64,000 nt of DNA from Prescottella agglutinans (GTDB lineage: Bacteria; Actinomycetota; Actinomycetes; Mycobacteriales; Mycobacteriaceae): positions 434,001-498,000 of the forward strand of contig NZ_RKLP01000002.1 in NCBI RefSeq assembly GCF_004011865.1, read 5' to 3'. Both the position numbers and the translations under genes were made by a program. Each line of letters starts with the position of its first letter. Positions within the stretch are counted from its first letter, which is position 1. Under the pieces are notes generated by a model. The model had not been told where the DNA came from. It worked only from the letters and a program-made list of their open reading frames with translations, and did not search any database. Below, one piece after another: positions 16,935-26,642 of this stretch.

Positions 16935-17737
16935 ACGACACGCCCTCCCCCGTAGCCGTGGTGGGTGGGTCGGATCCGCTGGTGCGACGACTTCGCGACG
17001 CGGGCTGTGTCTTCGCGGAGGACGAGGCCGCCGTACTGCGCCTGAGCGCCACCGACGCTGACGAGCTCGAAAGTCTCTGTGCACGACGTGTTTCCGGCGA
17101 GCCGCTGGAGCACGTCGTGGGCTGGGTCGCGTTCGGCCGGCTCCGCCTCCAAGTCGGGGTCGGCGTGTTCGTCCCCCGGCAGCGATCCCTGCTGCTCGCC
17201 GGTGTCGCGGTCGCGACCGCGGCTCCCCTTCGCGCTCCGATCGTCCTGGAGGCGTTCGCCGGCGCCGCGCCCATCGCCGCGTCGGTGCGTCGTTTCGTTC
17301 CGCATGCCCACGTGCACGCCACCGAGATCGACGCGGTCGCAGCCGGGTTCGCCCGACGGAACCTGGGCACCCGCGCCGGCGTGTTCTGCGGCGCCGGAAT
17401 CACCGCCGTCGACGAGGCGCTGCGCGGGCGGATCGACGTCATCGCCGCCGTTCCGCCGTACGTGCCCACGACGGCGTCCGGTCTCCTTCCTCGTGAGGCA
17501 CTCGAGCACGAACCGGGCAGGGCGTTGTTCGCCGGCGCCGACGGACTCGACCACGTCCGGCGGCTGATCGACCAATCGGGCGAATGGCTCAGCGGGGGCG
17601 GGTCGGTGCTGATCGAGATGAACCGGGGCCAGTGCGCGAGCGCGGCCGAACACGCGCGCCGCGCCGGCTTCGGGGTCCGCCGGCACCATGGCGACGACGG
17701 ACACACCGCGGTTCTGGCCCTCCGGAAGCGACGGTGA
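16931..17737 (+). CDS. PrmC/HemK-like N5-glutamine methyltransferase homologue
   Basis: This 268-residue protein resembles the actinobacterial putative protein-(glutamine-N5) methyltransferases related to PrmC. It has SGEPLEHVVGWVAFGRLRL and FVPRQRSLLLA (the RxPxxxT-like lead-in), then a motif I-like VLEAFAGAAPIAASV, and a motif IV that reads VPPY (residues 174-177) rather than NPPY. The Asn of NPPY normally positions the target glutamine amide, so activity or specificity is likely altered. The start overlaps the upstream gene's stop by 4 bp. It is not the main PrmC, which usually lies beside prfA. Confidence 0.75.
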   Translation: MNDTPSPVAVVGGSDPLVRRLRDAGCVFAEDEAAVLRLSATDADELESLCARRVSGEPLEHVVGWVAFGRLRLQVGVGVFVPRQRSLLLAGVAVATAAPLRAPIVLEAFAGAAPIAASVRRFVPHAHVHATEIDAVAAGFARRNLGTRAGVFCGAGITAVDEALRGRIDVIAAVPPYVPTTASGLLPREALEHEPGRALFAGADGLDHVRRLIDQSGEWLSGGGSVLIEMNRGQCASAAEHARRAGFGVRRHHGDDGHTAVLALRKRR

Positions 17738-17760
17738 CACCGGACCGGGCCGGCTGACGG

Positions 17761-17766
17761 TAGCGT
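17761..17766 (+). promoter_or_regulatory. Leaderless -10 box, HxxxD protein gene
   Basis: TAGCGT lies 8 bases before the ATG at 17775. Confidence 0.45.
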
Positions 17767-17774
17767 CCGAACCC

Positions 17775-19043
17775 ATGGACCGGTTGACCATGGTGGACGA
17801 GATATTCCTGCGCCGGCATCACGGATACGGGGTCCCGATCGTGATGCAGGGCGTGTGGCGCACCGCGGACGCCGTGGACGCCGCGGTCCTGGAATCGGTG
17901 CACGACGCCCTCACGCACAGTGCGCTGGGCCGCCGCGTCGTCCGCCCGCGGGTGCCCGGCGCGCGGCCCCGGTGGGAGGCGAGCGCCGACGCCCGCCCCC
18001 TCCGCTACGAGCAGGACCCGATCGACGATGTCGTGCGGTGGGCCGACGCGCAGGCCGACGTCGACGTCGACCCCGAGTTCGGCCCCGGGTGGGCGCTGTC
18101 CGCGGCGCCCGTCACCGGCGGTGGCACCGTGGTCTCGCTGGTGTGCTCGCACGTCGTCGCCGACGCCCGCGGCCTCGTGTCCGCCGTGGACGCCGCCCTC
18201 ACCGGCCGCCCGCCCGCCCCGACAGCACCCCGGACGTCGGACGTCGCGGATGCGGTCCGGACCGTCGGCACCGTGCTGCTCGGCGGGGCCGGGGCGTCGC
18301 TGGGGCTCGCGTTCAGCGCCGCACGGCGCCGCGAACTGCGCGAGTTCGTCGACGCCGCCCCCAAGCCGGGGCCGGGACGGACGCACCTCACGACCGGGAC
18401 GTGCACGGCGATCGTCGAAGTCGACGGGGCGGCGTGGGACGCGGCCGCGGCCGCCGACGGCGGCACCGCGAACGGACTGTTCCTCGCGGTTGTCACCGCG
18501 ATCGCCGACGCCTCCGGTGTACCGATGCCGCTGCACATCAGCGTGCCGGTCGACACCCGTAACTCCGACGCCGTGGACAACGCGATGGTGATCACCGAAG
18601 TGGTTGTGAAACCGAATGATTCACTTTCCGACATCCGCAGGGCGAGCCGTGACGCCTTCGCCGCGGCGCCGATGGGCGCACCGTCTGGCTTTCCCGAGGA
18701 GACCGCGCAGATCCTGCCCGACCGGATCGCCGCGCGCCTGACCGCCGGGGCAGGGGAACTCGACGCCCTGTGCTCGAACATCGGCCGATTGCCGGGCGCC
18801 CTCGCGTCGCTGGGTCCGCACCGCACCACCGGCGTCGCGACGCGGGCCATGCACCCGGGGATCTCCGCCGACCGCCCGGTGCGGACGACCACACACCTGT
18901 CGGCCTACCTGTCCTCGCTCGGCGGCACCTACACGCTGTCGCTGGTGGGGATCGACCCGGACCGCTTCGACAGCGGTGAACGGTTGCGGGACCTCACGGT
19001 GGCCGCACTCGCAGCAAAGGGGCTGACGGCACACTCGTGGTGA
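17775..19043 (+). CDS. HxxxD acyltransferase-like protein (condensation / wax-ester-synthase fold)
   Basis: This 422-residue protein begins MDRLTMVDEIFLRRHHGYGV, reminiscent of the N-terminus of wax ester synthase/DGAT proteins, and has HVVAD (His126-Asp130) as an HxxxD motif. The C-terminal half carries SVPVDTRNSDAVDNAMVIT, resembling the second half of condensation-superfamily enzymes. The family joins acyl groups to alcohols or amines. The acceptor is unknown, and it is shorter than the usual 450-470 residues. It stands just upstream of the RHH/exporter operon but is probably separate because an operator cluster begins at 19047. Confidence 0.65.
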   Translation: MDRLTMVDEIFLRRHHGYGVPIVMQGVWRTADAVDAAVLESVHDALTHSALGRRVVRPRVPGARPRWEASADARPLRYEQDPIDDVVRWADAQADVDVDPEFGPGWALSAAPVTGGGTVVSLVCSHVVADARGLVSAVDAALTGRPPAPTAPRTSDVADAVRTVGTVLLGGAGASLGLAFSAARRRELREFVDAAPKPGPGRTHLTTGTCTAIVEVDGAAWDAAAAADGGTANGLFLAVVTAIADASGVPMPLHISVPVDTRNSDAVDNAMVITEVVVKPNDSLSDIRRASRDAFAAAPMGAPSGFPEETAQILPDRIAARLTAGAGELDALCSNIGRLPGALASLGPHRTTGVATRAMHPGISADRPVRTTTHLSAYLSSLGGTYTLSLVGIDPDRFDSGERLRDLTVAALAAKGLTAHSW

Positions 19044-19046
19044 CGA

Positions 19047-19130
19047 GTGGTGCCACTTTGGCACCACCCTGACCTGGAAAGTTCGACAGGGGCCTTCACA
19101 TGGCATCATTTTGGTGCCATAGTGATGCCA
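19047..19130. promoter_or_regulatory. Phased RHH-type operator cluster
   Basis: Five 8-mers of the form TGRYRCCA/TGGYRYCA occur: TGGTGCCA at 19048, TGGCACCA at 19059, TGGCATCA at 19101, TGGTGCCA at 19112 and TGATGCCA at 19123. Within each group they repeat every 11 bp, one per helical turn, and form palindromes (19047-19067 is a perfect 9-3-9). The last ends on the A of the ATG at 19130. This is typical of ribbon-helix-helix autoregulation. Confidence 0.7.
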
Positions 19131-19645
19131 TGGATCTGACACCGTATGTAACCGCACTCCAGAACGACCTCGCGGTAGCCGCCGAGGCCGGTGGTCCGGA
19201 GGCCCGGGCGGTCGCCGAGCGGCTGACTGCCCCGCTCGATTCGGCGGTACGCCTGGCTCTGCTCGACGCCCTCTCGGCGGCCGCGAACGAGATCACCCGC
19301 GACCTCGCCCCCGGCTCGGTGGACCTGCGCCTGCGGGGACGCGAACCGGGCTTCGTCGTCACTCCCCCGCCGGCACCGCCGGCGTTCGACGAACCCGCCG
19401 CCCCGGCGGAGGCGCCGTCCACGCGTCCCGCGGATGTCGAGGACGGCCCGATGACCCGGATCAATCTCCGGCTCTCACAGGACCTCAAGGACCGCGTCGA
19501 GGACGCGGCACGCGCGGCCGGTCTGTCGGTCAATGCGTGGCTCGTCCGCGCCGCGACGGCGACGCTGGACGAGAACACCACGACGCGGCGCCCGGAGCGC
19601 CGGGCCCCGACCGGCGGCGACCGATTCACCGGCTGGGTCCACTGA
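19130..19645 (+). CDS. Ribbon-helix-helix DNA-binding regulator
   Basis: From the ATG at 19130 this encodes 171 residues. The N-terminal helical part (1-65) is followed by a Pro/Ala linker (about 78-104) and a C-terminal RHH domain at about 109-147: MTRINLRLSQDLKDRVEDA then ARAAGLSVNAWLVRAATATL, a strand plus two helices as in Arc/CopG/HicB-type proteins. No HicA-like toxin lies beside it. Instead it precedes a DUF4097 protein and an ABC exporter by 47 bp, so it probably represses the whole operon through the phased sites at 19047-19130. Confidence 0.85.
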   Translation: MDLTPYVTALQNDLAVAAEAGGPEARAVAERLTAPLDSAVRLALLDALSAAANEITRDLAPGSVDLRLRGREPGFVVTPPPAPPAFDEPAAPAEAPSTRPADVEDGPMTRINLRLSQDLKDRVEDAARAAGLSVNAWLVRAATATLDENTTTRRPERRAPTGGDRFTGWVH

Positions 19646-19692
19646 CCCCGCCTCCGCAGAGCAGCCACCTCCATCACACCCAGAGGATCACG

Positions 19693-20564
19693 ATGCCCAC
19701 TTTCACCACCCCGGAACCGATCTCGGCCGTCATCCAACTCGCCGTCGGCGACGCCACCGTCACGGCGACCGATCGCGACGACACGGTCGTGCAGGTACGG
19801 CCCACCGACGCGACCCGCGACGCGGACGTGCGCGCCGCCGAGCAGACCCGGGTCGAGTACACGTCCGGCCGACTGGTCGTCCGCGCCCCCCGGCCCCGCG
19901 TTCTGTGGGGCAAGGCCGGATCGGTCGACGTGACGATCGAACTCCCGACCGGTTCCGACCTGGAGGCCGACGCCTCGGTCGCCGCCGTCCGCGCGGCCGG
20001 CGCACTCGGCGACTGCCGGATCAAAACCTCGACGGGCGATGTCCGCCTGAGCGCGACCCGCGCCGCGCACGTCCGCACCGGTGCCGGCGCCGTCACCATC
20101 GAGCACGTCGACGGCGATGCCCAGGTCAGCACCGGATCCGGCCGGATCGAGGTGCGCAGCATCGCGGGCAGTGCCGTCGTCAAGAATTCCAACGGCCACA
20201 ACCGGATCGGCCCGGTCACAGGATCGCTCCGGACCAAGACTGCCAACGGCGACATCGTCGTCGACGGGGTGGGACACGACGTCGAGGCCGCAACCGCCAA
20301 CGGGGACATCCGGATCGGTGAGATCGCGCGCGGGGCGGCGAACCTGCGGACCGCACGCGGCGAGATCGAGATCGGCATCCGGAGCGGCACCGCGGCGCGC
20401 CTCGACGTCCACACCACCTTCGGCAAGGTTCAGAACCTACTGGCCGAGACCGCCGGTCCGGCGTCGACCGACGATTCGGTCGAGGTCCAGGCGCACACCG
20501 GTTTCGGCGACATCCTCGTTCGACGCGCGACCCCCGACCAGCCCACCAGCGAGAAGGCGGAGTG

Positions 20565-20565
<1 letters not shown>
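19693..20565 (+). CDS. DUF4097 beta-strand repeat protein
   Basis: This 290-residue protein begins MPTFTTPEPISAVIQLAVGD and consists of short imperfect beta-strand repeats (for example STGDVRLSATRAAHVRTGAG, SGRIEVRSIAGSAVV, NGDIVVDGVGHDVEAATANG), the DUF4097 solenoid-like pattern. There is no signal peptide or membrane segment. In Actinobacteria DUF4097 genes often travel with DrrAB-type exporters; its role is unknown. Its TGA overlaps the next gene's start. Part of a four-gene operon with the RHH regulator and the ABC pair. Confidence 0.88.
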
Positions 20566-21526
<961 letters not shown>

Positions 21527-21530
<4 letters not shown>

Positions 21531-22309
21531 CCACAGTCTCCTACGCCCTCCAGGACTCCGCGACGATGCTGCGCCGCAACGTCCGACACATGGCGCGCTA
21601 CCCGTCGATGACGATCCTGCTCGTGGGCATGCCGGTGGTACTGCTGCTGCTGTTCGTCTACGTGTTCGGCGGCACGCTCGGCGCCGGCCTCGGCGGTGGG
21701 CGCGACGCCTACCTCGAGTTCGTCACCCCGGGCATCATGCTGATCACGATCGCGAGCGCCGCTCAGGGAACGGCGATTTCGGTAGCCACGGACATGACCG
21801 AGGGCATCATCGCCAGATTCCGGACGATGGCGATCTCCCGCGCCTCGGTGCTGACCGGACACGTCGTCGGCAGCATGATCCAGACGATGTTCGCGCTCGC
21901 GGTGGTGACGGGCGTGGCCGTCCTCGTCGGATTCCGTCCCACCGCCGACCCGGTCGAGTGGCTGGCGGCGATCGGTCTGCTGGCCGGCTTCACGTTCGCG
22001 CTCACGTGGCTGTCGGTCGCGCTCGGTCTGGTGTCACGCAGCGTCGAGACCGCGAGCAATCTGCCGATGTTCCTGATGCTGCTCCCGTTCCTGGGCAGCG
22101 GGTTCGTGCCGACCGACTCGATGCCGACCGGTCTGCGGTGGTTCGCGGAGTACCAGCCGTTCAGCCCGGTCATCGAGACCCTGCGCGGACTGCTCCTCGG
22201 CGGCCCGATCGGCACCGACGGGGTCCTCGCGGTGGCGTGGACCGCCGGAATCGCACTGTTCGGGTACGTCTGGGCGAAGCGCCTGTACGACCGCCGCGCG
22301 ATCGGCTGA
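21527..22309 (+). CDS. DrrB-type ABC exporter permease
   Basis: This 260-residue ABC-2 type permease has about six membrane helices: MTILLVGMPVVLLLLFVYVF near the N-terminus, FVTPGIMLITIASAAQGTAI, further helices, then the conserved MLLPFLGSGFVPTDSMP-x-WFAEYQPFSPVIETLRGLL segment of the DrrB family. It forms the membrane path for the upstream ATPase. ATGA overlap with that gene shows coupling. The substrate is unknown; the operon looks like a self-regulated drug or lipid exporter. Confidence 0.94.
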
Positions 22310-22349
22310 CCGCGTCATGGGAAGCCGCGCGAAACGCTTCTCCCCGGCC

Positions 22350-22355
22350 TACCGT
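22350..22355 (+). promoter_or_regulatory. Leaderless -10 box, flavoprotein gene
   Basis: TACCGT lies 6 bases before the ATG at 22362. Confidence 0.45.
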
Positions 22356-22361
22356 GGATCC

Positions 22362-23813
22362 ATGGCTCCCGAAGAGTTCGACGTCATTGTGATCGGAGGC
22401 GGGCCGGCCGGGGAGAACGCGGCGGCCTACGCCATCGCCGGAAGCGGCCGCACCGCGGCGCTCATCGAACACGAATTGGTGGGCGGCGAGTGCTCGTACT
22501 GGGCGTGCATGCCGTCGAAGGCGCTGCTGCGACCGGTCGAGGTACTGGGCACCGCCCGCCACATGCCCGGTGTCGAGGAGAAGGTCAACGCGTACGGACT
22601 GGACGTCGAGGCGGTCCTGGCCCGCCGGGACGGCTTCACGCACAACCACGACGACTCGTCGCAGGTGCTGTGGGCCGACTCGGTCGGCATCGACGTCATC
22701 CGCGGGAGCGCGAAACTCACCGGGGTCCGGGAGGTCACCGTGGGCGAGCGGGTGCTGCGGGCCCGGCACGCGGTGGTGCTGGCGACCGGGACCACCGCGA
22801 GCGTGCCCGACCTTCCCGGCCTGCGCGACGCGCTGCCGTGGACGTCCCGGGACGCGACGAACGTGCGCGAGGTACCGAAGCGGCTGGCGATCGTCGGCGG
22901 CGGCGTCGTGGCGTGCGAGGCGGCGACGTGGCTGCACGAACTGGGCGCCGACGACATCACCGTTCTCGTCCGCGGATCGGCACTGCTCGAGCGCACCGAA
23001 CCCTTCGCCGGCGAGATGGTCGCCGAGAAGATGCGCAAGCACGGTGTGAACGTCCGGTTCGGCGCCTCGCTCGAGTCCGTCACCCGCGGCGACGTCTCCG
23101 ACACCGGGATCGGCCGCATCCACGGCGGACCGGTGACGCTGACGGTCCGGGGCGACGACGGCGATCCGGAGCTGACCGTGGACGAGATCCTCGTCGCGGC
23201 GGGGCGCACCCCCGCCACCGCGGGACTGGGCCTCGAGCGCGTCGGCCTGCCCGATCACGGCTACGTCACCGTGGACGATCACCTGACCGTGCAGGGGGTG
23301 GACGGCGACTGGCTCTACGCGGTGGGCGACACCAACGGCCGCGCCCTGCTGACCCACATGGGCAAGTACCAGGCGCGGGTGTGCGGCGACGTGATCGCGG
23401 CGCGCGCGGAGGGGCGGCCGCTCGACGGCCCCCGATTCGTCGCGTCCGCCGACCACGGCCAGGTGCCGCAGGTGGTGTTCACGACGCCGGAGGTCGCGGC
23501 GGTTGGACGCACCGAAAGCCAGTCCCGCGCAGACGGACTCGATGTCGAGGTCGTCGAGGTGGATATCGACGTCGCCGGCGCCGCCCTGTCCCGCGACGAC
23601 TACTCGGGCCGCGCCTCGCTCGTCGTCGACCGCGCCACCGACACGATCGTCGGTGCGACGTTCGTCGGCTCCGGCGTCGCCGAACTGGTTCACGCCGCGA
23701 CCGTCGCGGTGGTCGGCAAGGTGCCGCTCGAGAGCCTGTGGCACGCGGTCCCGTCGTACCCGACGGTCAGCGAGGTGTGGCTGCGACTGCTCGAGGCGCG
23801 GCGCGCGCAGTAG
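22362..23813 (+). CDS. LpdA-like pyridine nucleotide-disulfide oxidoreductase
   Basis: This 483-residue flavoprotein starts MAPEEFDVIVIGGGPAGENA (FAD-binding GxGxxG), has a redox-type pair in GGECSYWACMPSKALLRP (Cys44, Cys49), a second Rossmann motif AIVGGGVVACEAATWL, and the FAD segment LYAVGDTNGRALLTHMGKYQ. The C-terminal dimer domain contains HAVPSYPTVSEVW, matching the His-Glu dyad region. It resembles mycobacterial LpdA/quinone-reductase type proteins more than pyruvate dehydrogenase Lpd. The ATG at 22362 fits a leaderless transcript. Confidence 0.9.
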   Translation: MAPEEFDVIVIGGGPAGENAAAYAIAGSGRTAALIEHELVGGECSYWACMPSKALLRPVEVLGTARHMPGVEEKVNAYGLDVEAVLARRDGFTHNHDDSSQVLWADSVGIDVIRGSAKLTGVREVTVGERVLRARHAVVLATGTTASVPDLPGLRDALPWTSRDATNVREVPKRLAIVGGGVVACEAATWLHELGADDITVLVRGSALLERTEPFAGEMVAEKMRKHGVNVRFGASLESVTRGDVSDTGIGRIHGGPVTLTVRGDDGDPELTVDEILVAAGRTPATAGLGLERVGLPDHGYVTVDDHLTVQGVDGDWLYAVGDTNGRALLTHMGKYQARVCGDVIAARAEGRPLDGPRFVASADHGQVPQVVFTTPEVAAVGRTESQSRADGLDVEVVEVDIDVAGAALSRDDYSGRASLVVDRATDTIVGATFVGSGVAELVHAATVAVVGKVPLESLWHAVPSYPTVSEVWLRLLEARRAQ

Positions 23814-23903
23814 TCACACCGCCGAGAATAACGGCGCGCACTCCCCCGCCGATGTATCTGCCGGGCGGTCTCCCACCGCCGTACCGACAGGGGGGAATCC
23901 ACG

Positions 23904-24809
23904 ATGGCACGTGCACGAAACAGCAGGAAGATCCGCGCACAGGCGACCAGATCTCTCGGTGCGGGCCTGCTGATCGCCGTGTTCGTCGCCGGGTGCGGGG
24001 CCGGCGAACCCGGGCAGGTGGAATCGACCGAGATCATCGCCTTCGCCGACGGCGACGGATCCATCTACACGATCGCGCCGGACGGCAGCGGGCTCCGCCA
24101 ACTGACCGCCACTATCACCGACGACCGCACCGCCTACGCCTCCCACCCGGCCGTGTCACCCGACGGCAGCCGGATCGCGTTCACGAGAGGTTCGGCGATC
24201 GCGGTGATGAACGCCGACGGCACCGATCAGCAGGTGATCGCCGAGCGCGGCGGCCAGCCCGCCTTCTCGCCCGACGGTTCGCAGATCGTCTTCGGCTGCG
24301 TCGGCGGAATCTGCCTGATCAATGCGGACGGCAGCGACCGCAGGCAACTCTCCCCCGAGTACGACGGCCGAGGCGGCATCAGCCGTTCCTACCCGGTCTT
24401 CACCCCGGACGGCTCGAAGATCGTCTTCAACGAAGCCGGATACCTGGCCGGATTCGACACCGACGGCAACGGATGGTTCCAGATCCTGCGGGACCAGCAC
24501 TGGAACTCCGATCCCGCCTACTCCCCCGACGGGACGACGATAGTCTTCTCGAGCAACCGCGGCAGCACGGACGCGTCCGAAACCTATGCGATGACCGCGG
24601 ACGGCCGCGATATTCGGCCACTGACAACGGAATTCGCAGTCGGAGCGAAGTTCTCACCGGACGGGTCGAAGATCGTCTACACGCGCGGACTCACCGAACC
24701 CCGTCCCAGTGCGCAGATCTGGGTGATGAACGCCGACGGCAGCGATCCCCGACAGCTCACGTCGTCGTCACTGGTGGCGCAGTCCCCCAGTTGGGGCGGG
24801 CACAGCTGA
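23904..24809 (+). CDS. TolB-like beta-propeller lipoprotein
   Basis: This 301-residue protein has a lipoprotein signal (GAGLLIAVFVAGC, lipobox Cys31), then six or so PD40/WD40-like blades with the recurring pattern SPDGSxIxF (SPDGSRIAFTRG, SPDGSQIVFGC, TPDGSKIVFNE, SPDGTTIVFSSN, SPDGSKIVYTRG) each preceded by NADGSDxRQL. It should be anchored outside the cytoplasmic membrane. Binding partner unknown. A GGGGGGAAT sequence precedes the ATG. It appears monocistronic. Confidence 0.92.
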   Translation: MARARNSRKIRAQATRSLGAGLLIAVFVAGCGAGEPGQVESTEIIAFADGDGSIYTIAPDGSGLRQLTATITDDRTAYASHPAVSPDGSRIAFTRGSAIAVMNADGTDQQVIAERGGQPAFSPDGSQIVFGCVGGICLINADGSDRRQLSPEYDGRGGISRSYPVFTPDGSKIVFNEAGYLAGFDTDGNGWFQILRDQHWNSDPAYSPDGTTIVFSSNRGSTDASETYAMTADGRDIRPLTTEFAVGAKFSPDGSKIVYTRGLTEPRPSAQIWVMNADGSDPRQLTSSSLVAQSPSWGGHS

Positions 24810-24886
24810 CGCGACGGCGGCGCCCGGCACCCCTGGCTGACGCGCTCGGTACGCGGTACGCTGGTGGCACATCTGGAGGTGTGACC

Positions 24887-25483
24887 ATGCTCGCCAACCG
24901 TGACCGCGCCCGTGACACGATCCACGCCCTGTCCGATCAGGACCTGGTGGAACTCCTGGCCGAGGAATTCTCCCGGCGGCCGAACCTGCGACCGGTGCGT
25001 GACGACGTGACCGCACTGCTGGCCATGGGCCCGGCGCTCGCGCTGCAACACGAGCGCGCCGTCGCCAACCCGGCCGCCGCCGCGGTCGCCCGCACCCGCA
25101 TCGTGTCCTCGGCGCTTCGCTCGCTCGTCGACGAACACGAGATGCTCGACTCCACGGCCGTCAGCCGCGCCCTCGGGAAGTCCGCCACCAGTAGGAACAC
25201 CGCCAGCCGCCTCGCGGCAGGCGGCACCGTGGTGGCCCTGCCCGCCGCCGGGCACAAGCTCTTCCCCGCCTTCCAGTTCGACACCGAGCGCCGCGAGGTG
25301 CGGCCCATCGTCGCCGAGATCAACCGGGCGATCGACGCGAAGGACGACCCCTGGGGCGCCGCATCGTGGTGGCTGAACCCGGCCGACTTCGCCGACGATC
25401 CACGCTCCCCCGCGGAACTCGCCGTCGCCGGCGGCCACGACCAGGATCTGCGGGACATGGCCGACGACCTGATCGCGGACTGA
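24887..25483 (+). CDS. ParS/MbcA-type antitoxin
   Basis: This protein of 198 residues (MLANRDRARDTIHALSDQDL) is followed after 4 bp by a RES-domain gene, and its C-terminal half (FPAFQFDTERREVRPIVAEI, then DPWGAASWWLNPADFADD) is the Xre-MbcA-ParS toxin-binding signature, in which the tail shields the toxin's active site. The N-terminal part is helical and may bind DNA (SRALGKSATSRNTASRL). GGAGG lies 7 bases upstream of the ATG; an upstream -10-like TACGCT follows a CGGTACG direct repeat. The pairing with RES makes the call strong. Confidence 0.85.
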   Translation: MLANRDRARDTIHALSDQDLVELLAEEFSRRPNLRPVRDDVTALLAMGPALALQHERAVANPAAAAVARTRIVSSALRSLVDEHEMLDSTAVSRALGKSATSRNTASRLAAGGTVVALPAAGHKLFPAFQFDTERREVRPIVAEINRAIDAKDDPWGAASWWLNPADFADDPRSPAELAVAGGHDQDLRDMADDLIAD

Positions 25484-25487
25484 CCCG

Positions 25488-26126
25488 GTGGAGTATCCGG
25501 ACCCACCCGCCGTACTGCCGTCCGCCCTGATAACCACCGTCCCCGCCGACACGTCGGTGTGGCGCATCCACAGCGACGCGCGCGGCGCCGCCGACCTCAA
25601 TCCGACACCGCGGCCACGCGCCCGGGCCGGGGGCCGGTTCGACAGCCTCGACGGCTCCTACTCGTACCTCTACGTCGGCGACAGCCCGGCCGCCGCGGTC
25701 GCGGAGACGCTGTGCCGGAACCTGCCGGTCGACCAGTCCCCGAGACTGATTCCGCGGATACAGATCCGGGGACGGGCCCTGAGTGAACTGCGCACCACCC
25801 GCCCGGTGCGGGTGGCCGACCTGACCGGGACCGGTGCCGCGCGCCTGAACGCCGGCGTGTGGCTCACCAAGTGCGACCCGTCCGGATACGTCGCCACCCG
25901 CCGTTGGGCCGCAGCCGTTCTCGCCGCGAACCCGGACCTCGACGGACTCCAGTACCGGCCGCGGCACGACGAGAACAATCTCGCGTGGATGCTGACCGGA
26001 ACCCGCACCGCGACCGCACACGCCGCGATCGCACCCGTCGGCGGCGTCGTGCCCCTGGATTCCGCGGACGGCCACTACCTCCTCGGGGCGCTGCTCACCG
26101 CGCACAACGCGGCCCTCGCACCCTGA
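25488..26126 (+). CDS. RES-domain toxin (NAD-degrading, MbcT/ParT class)
   Basis: This 212-residue protein starts at GTG 25488 and has the RES fold: Arg26 in VWRIHSDARG, Arg50 in GGRFDSLDG, Tyr60-62, and Glu73 in AAAVAETLCRNLP, followed by VADLTGTGAARLNA and LDGLQYRPRHDENNLAWML. Known RES toxins (MbcT of M. tuberculosis, Res of Pseudomonas) destroy cellular NAD or modify targets by ADP-ribosyl chemistry and are neutralised by the ParS-type partner. All core residues appear intact, so it is probably active. Confidence 0.88.
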   Translation: MEYPDPPAVLPSALITTVPADTSVWRIHSDARGAADLNPTPRPRARAGGRFDSLDGSYSYLYVGDSPAAAVAETLCRNLPVDQSPRLIPRIQIRGRALSELRTTRPVRVADLTGTGAARLNAGVWLTKCDPSGYVATRRWAAAVLAANPDLDGLQYRPRHDENNLAWMLTGTRTATAHAAIAPVGGVVPLDSADGHYLLGALLTAHNAALAP

Positions 26127-26165
26127 TCCGTCACACGCGTGCGCTTCTCGTGCAACACTTTCGGC

Positions 26166-26624
26166 GTGCCCTCGACACGAGTCCGCCGGACACTGCGCGC
26201 CCCGCGCGAGCGGGTCTTTCGCGCGCTGACCGATCCGGAGGCGATCGCCACGTGGCGGGTGCCGTCGGGCATGGCCGGCGCGGTGCACGAGTACGACGCC
26301 CGGGTCGGCGGGAGGTTCCGGGTCTCGCTCACCTACGACTCCCCCGACCGGACCGGGAAGTCCGGCGCCCACACCGACACCTACCACGGGTACTTCGCGC
26401 AGATCGTCCCGAACGAGCGGGTGGTGGAGGTCCTCGAGTTCGAGACCGACGACCCCACGATGCGGGGTGAGATGACGATGTCGATCACGTTGCGCAATAC
26501 CGACGGTGGCACCGCGCTGACCGCGGAGCACTCCGGGTTGCCGCCGGGCGTCGATCCGGTGGACAACGAACTCGGCTGGAACGAGGCCCTCGACCGGTTG
26601 GCACTGCTCGTGGAGAACCCGTGA
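26166..26624 (+). CDS. SRPBCC (AHSA1-type) protein
   Basis: From GTG 26166 (VPSTRVRRTLRAPRERVFRA) this encodes 152 residues of the START-like helix-grip fold, with ALTDPEAIATWRVPSG, GGRFRVSLTYDS and ELGWNEALDRLALLVEN at the end, the AHSA1/activator-of-Hsp90 subgroup typical of bacteria. Such proteins bind hydrophobic ligands; none can be named. A longer start (26139) is possible, but homologues begin near the PSTRV stretch. It lies 39 bp after the toxin gene, and its tail faces the tail of a TetR gene. Confidence 0.85.
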   Translation: MPSTRVRRTLRAPRERVFRALTDPEAIATWRVPSGMAGAVHEYDARVGGRFRVSLTYDSPDRTGKSGAHTDTYHGYFAQIVPNERVVEVLEFETDDPTMRGEMTMSITLRNTDGGTALTAEHSGLPPGVDPVDNELGWNEALDRLALLVENP

Positions 26625-26642
26625 TGCTCGTACGCCCCCGTG

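Noticed and set aside
22490-24880. Long plus-strand frame leading into the antitoxin gene, considered as a large fused protein
   Set aside because: The stretch before 24887 is an Arg-rich shadow of the flavoprotein and lipoprotein genes; the ribosome binding site at 24875 fixes the real start.
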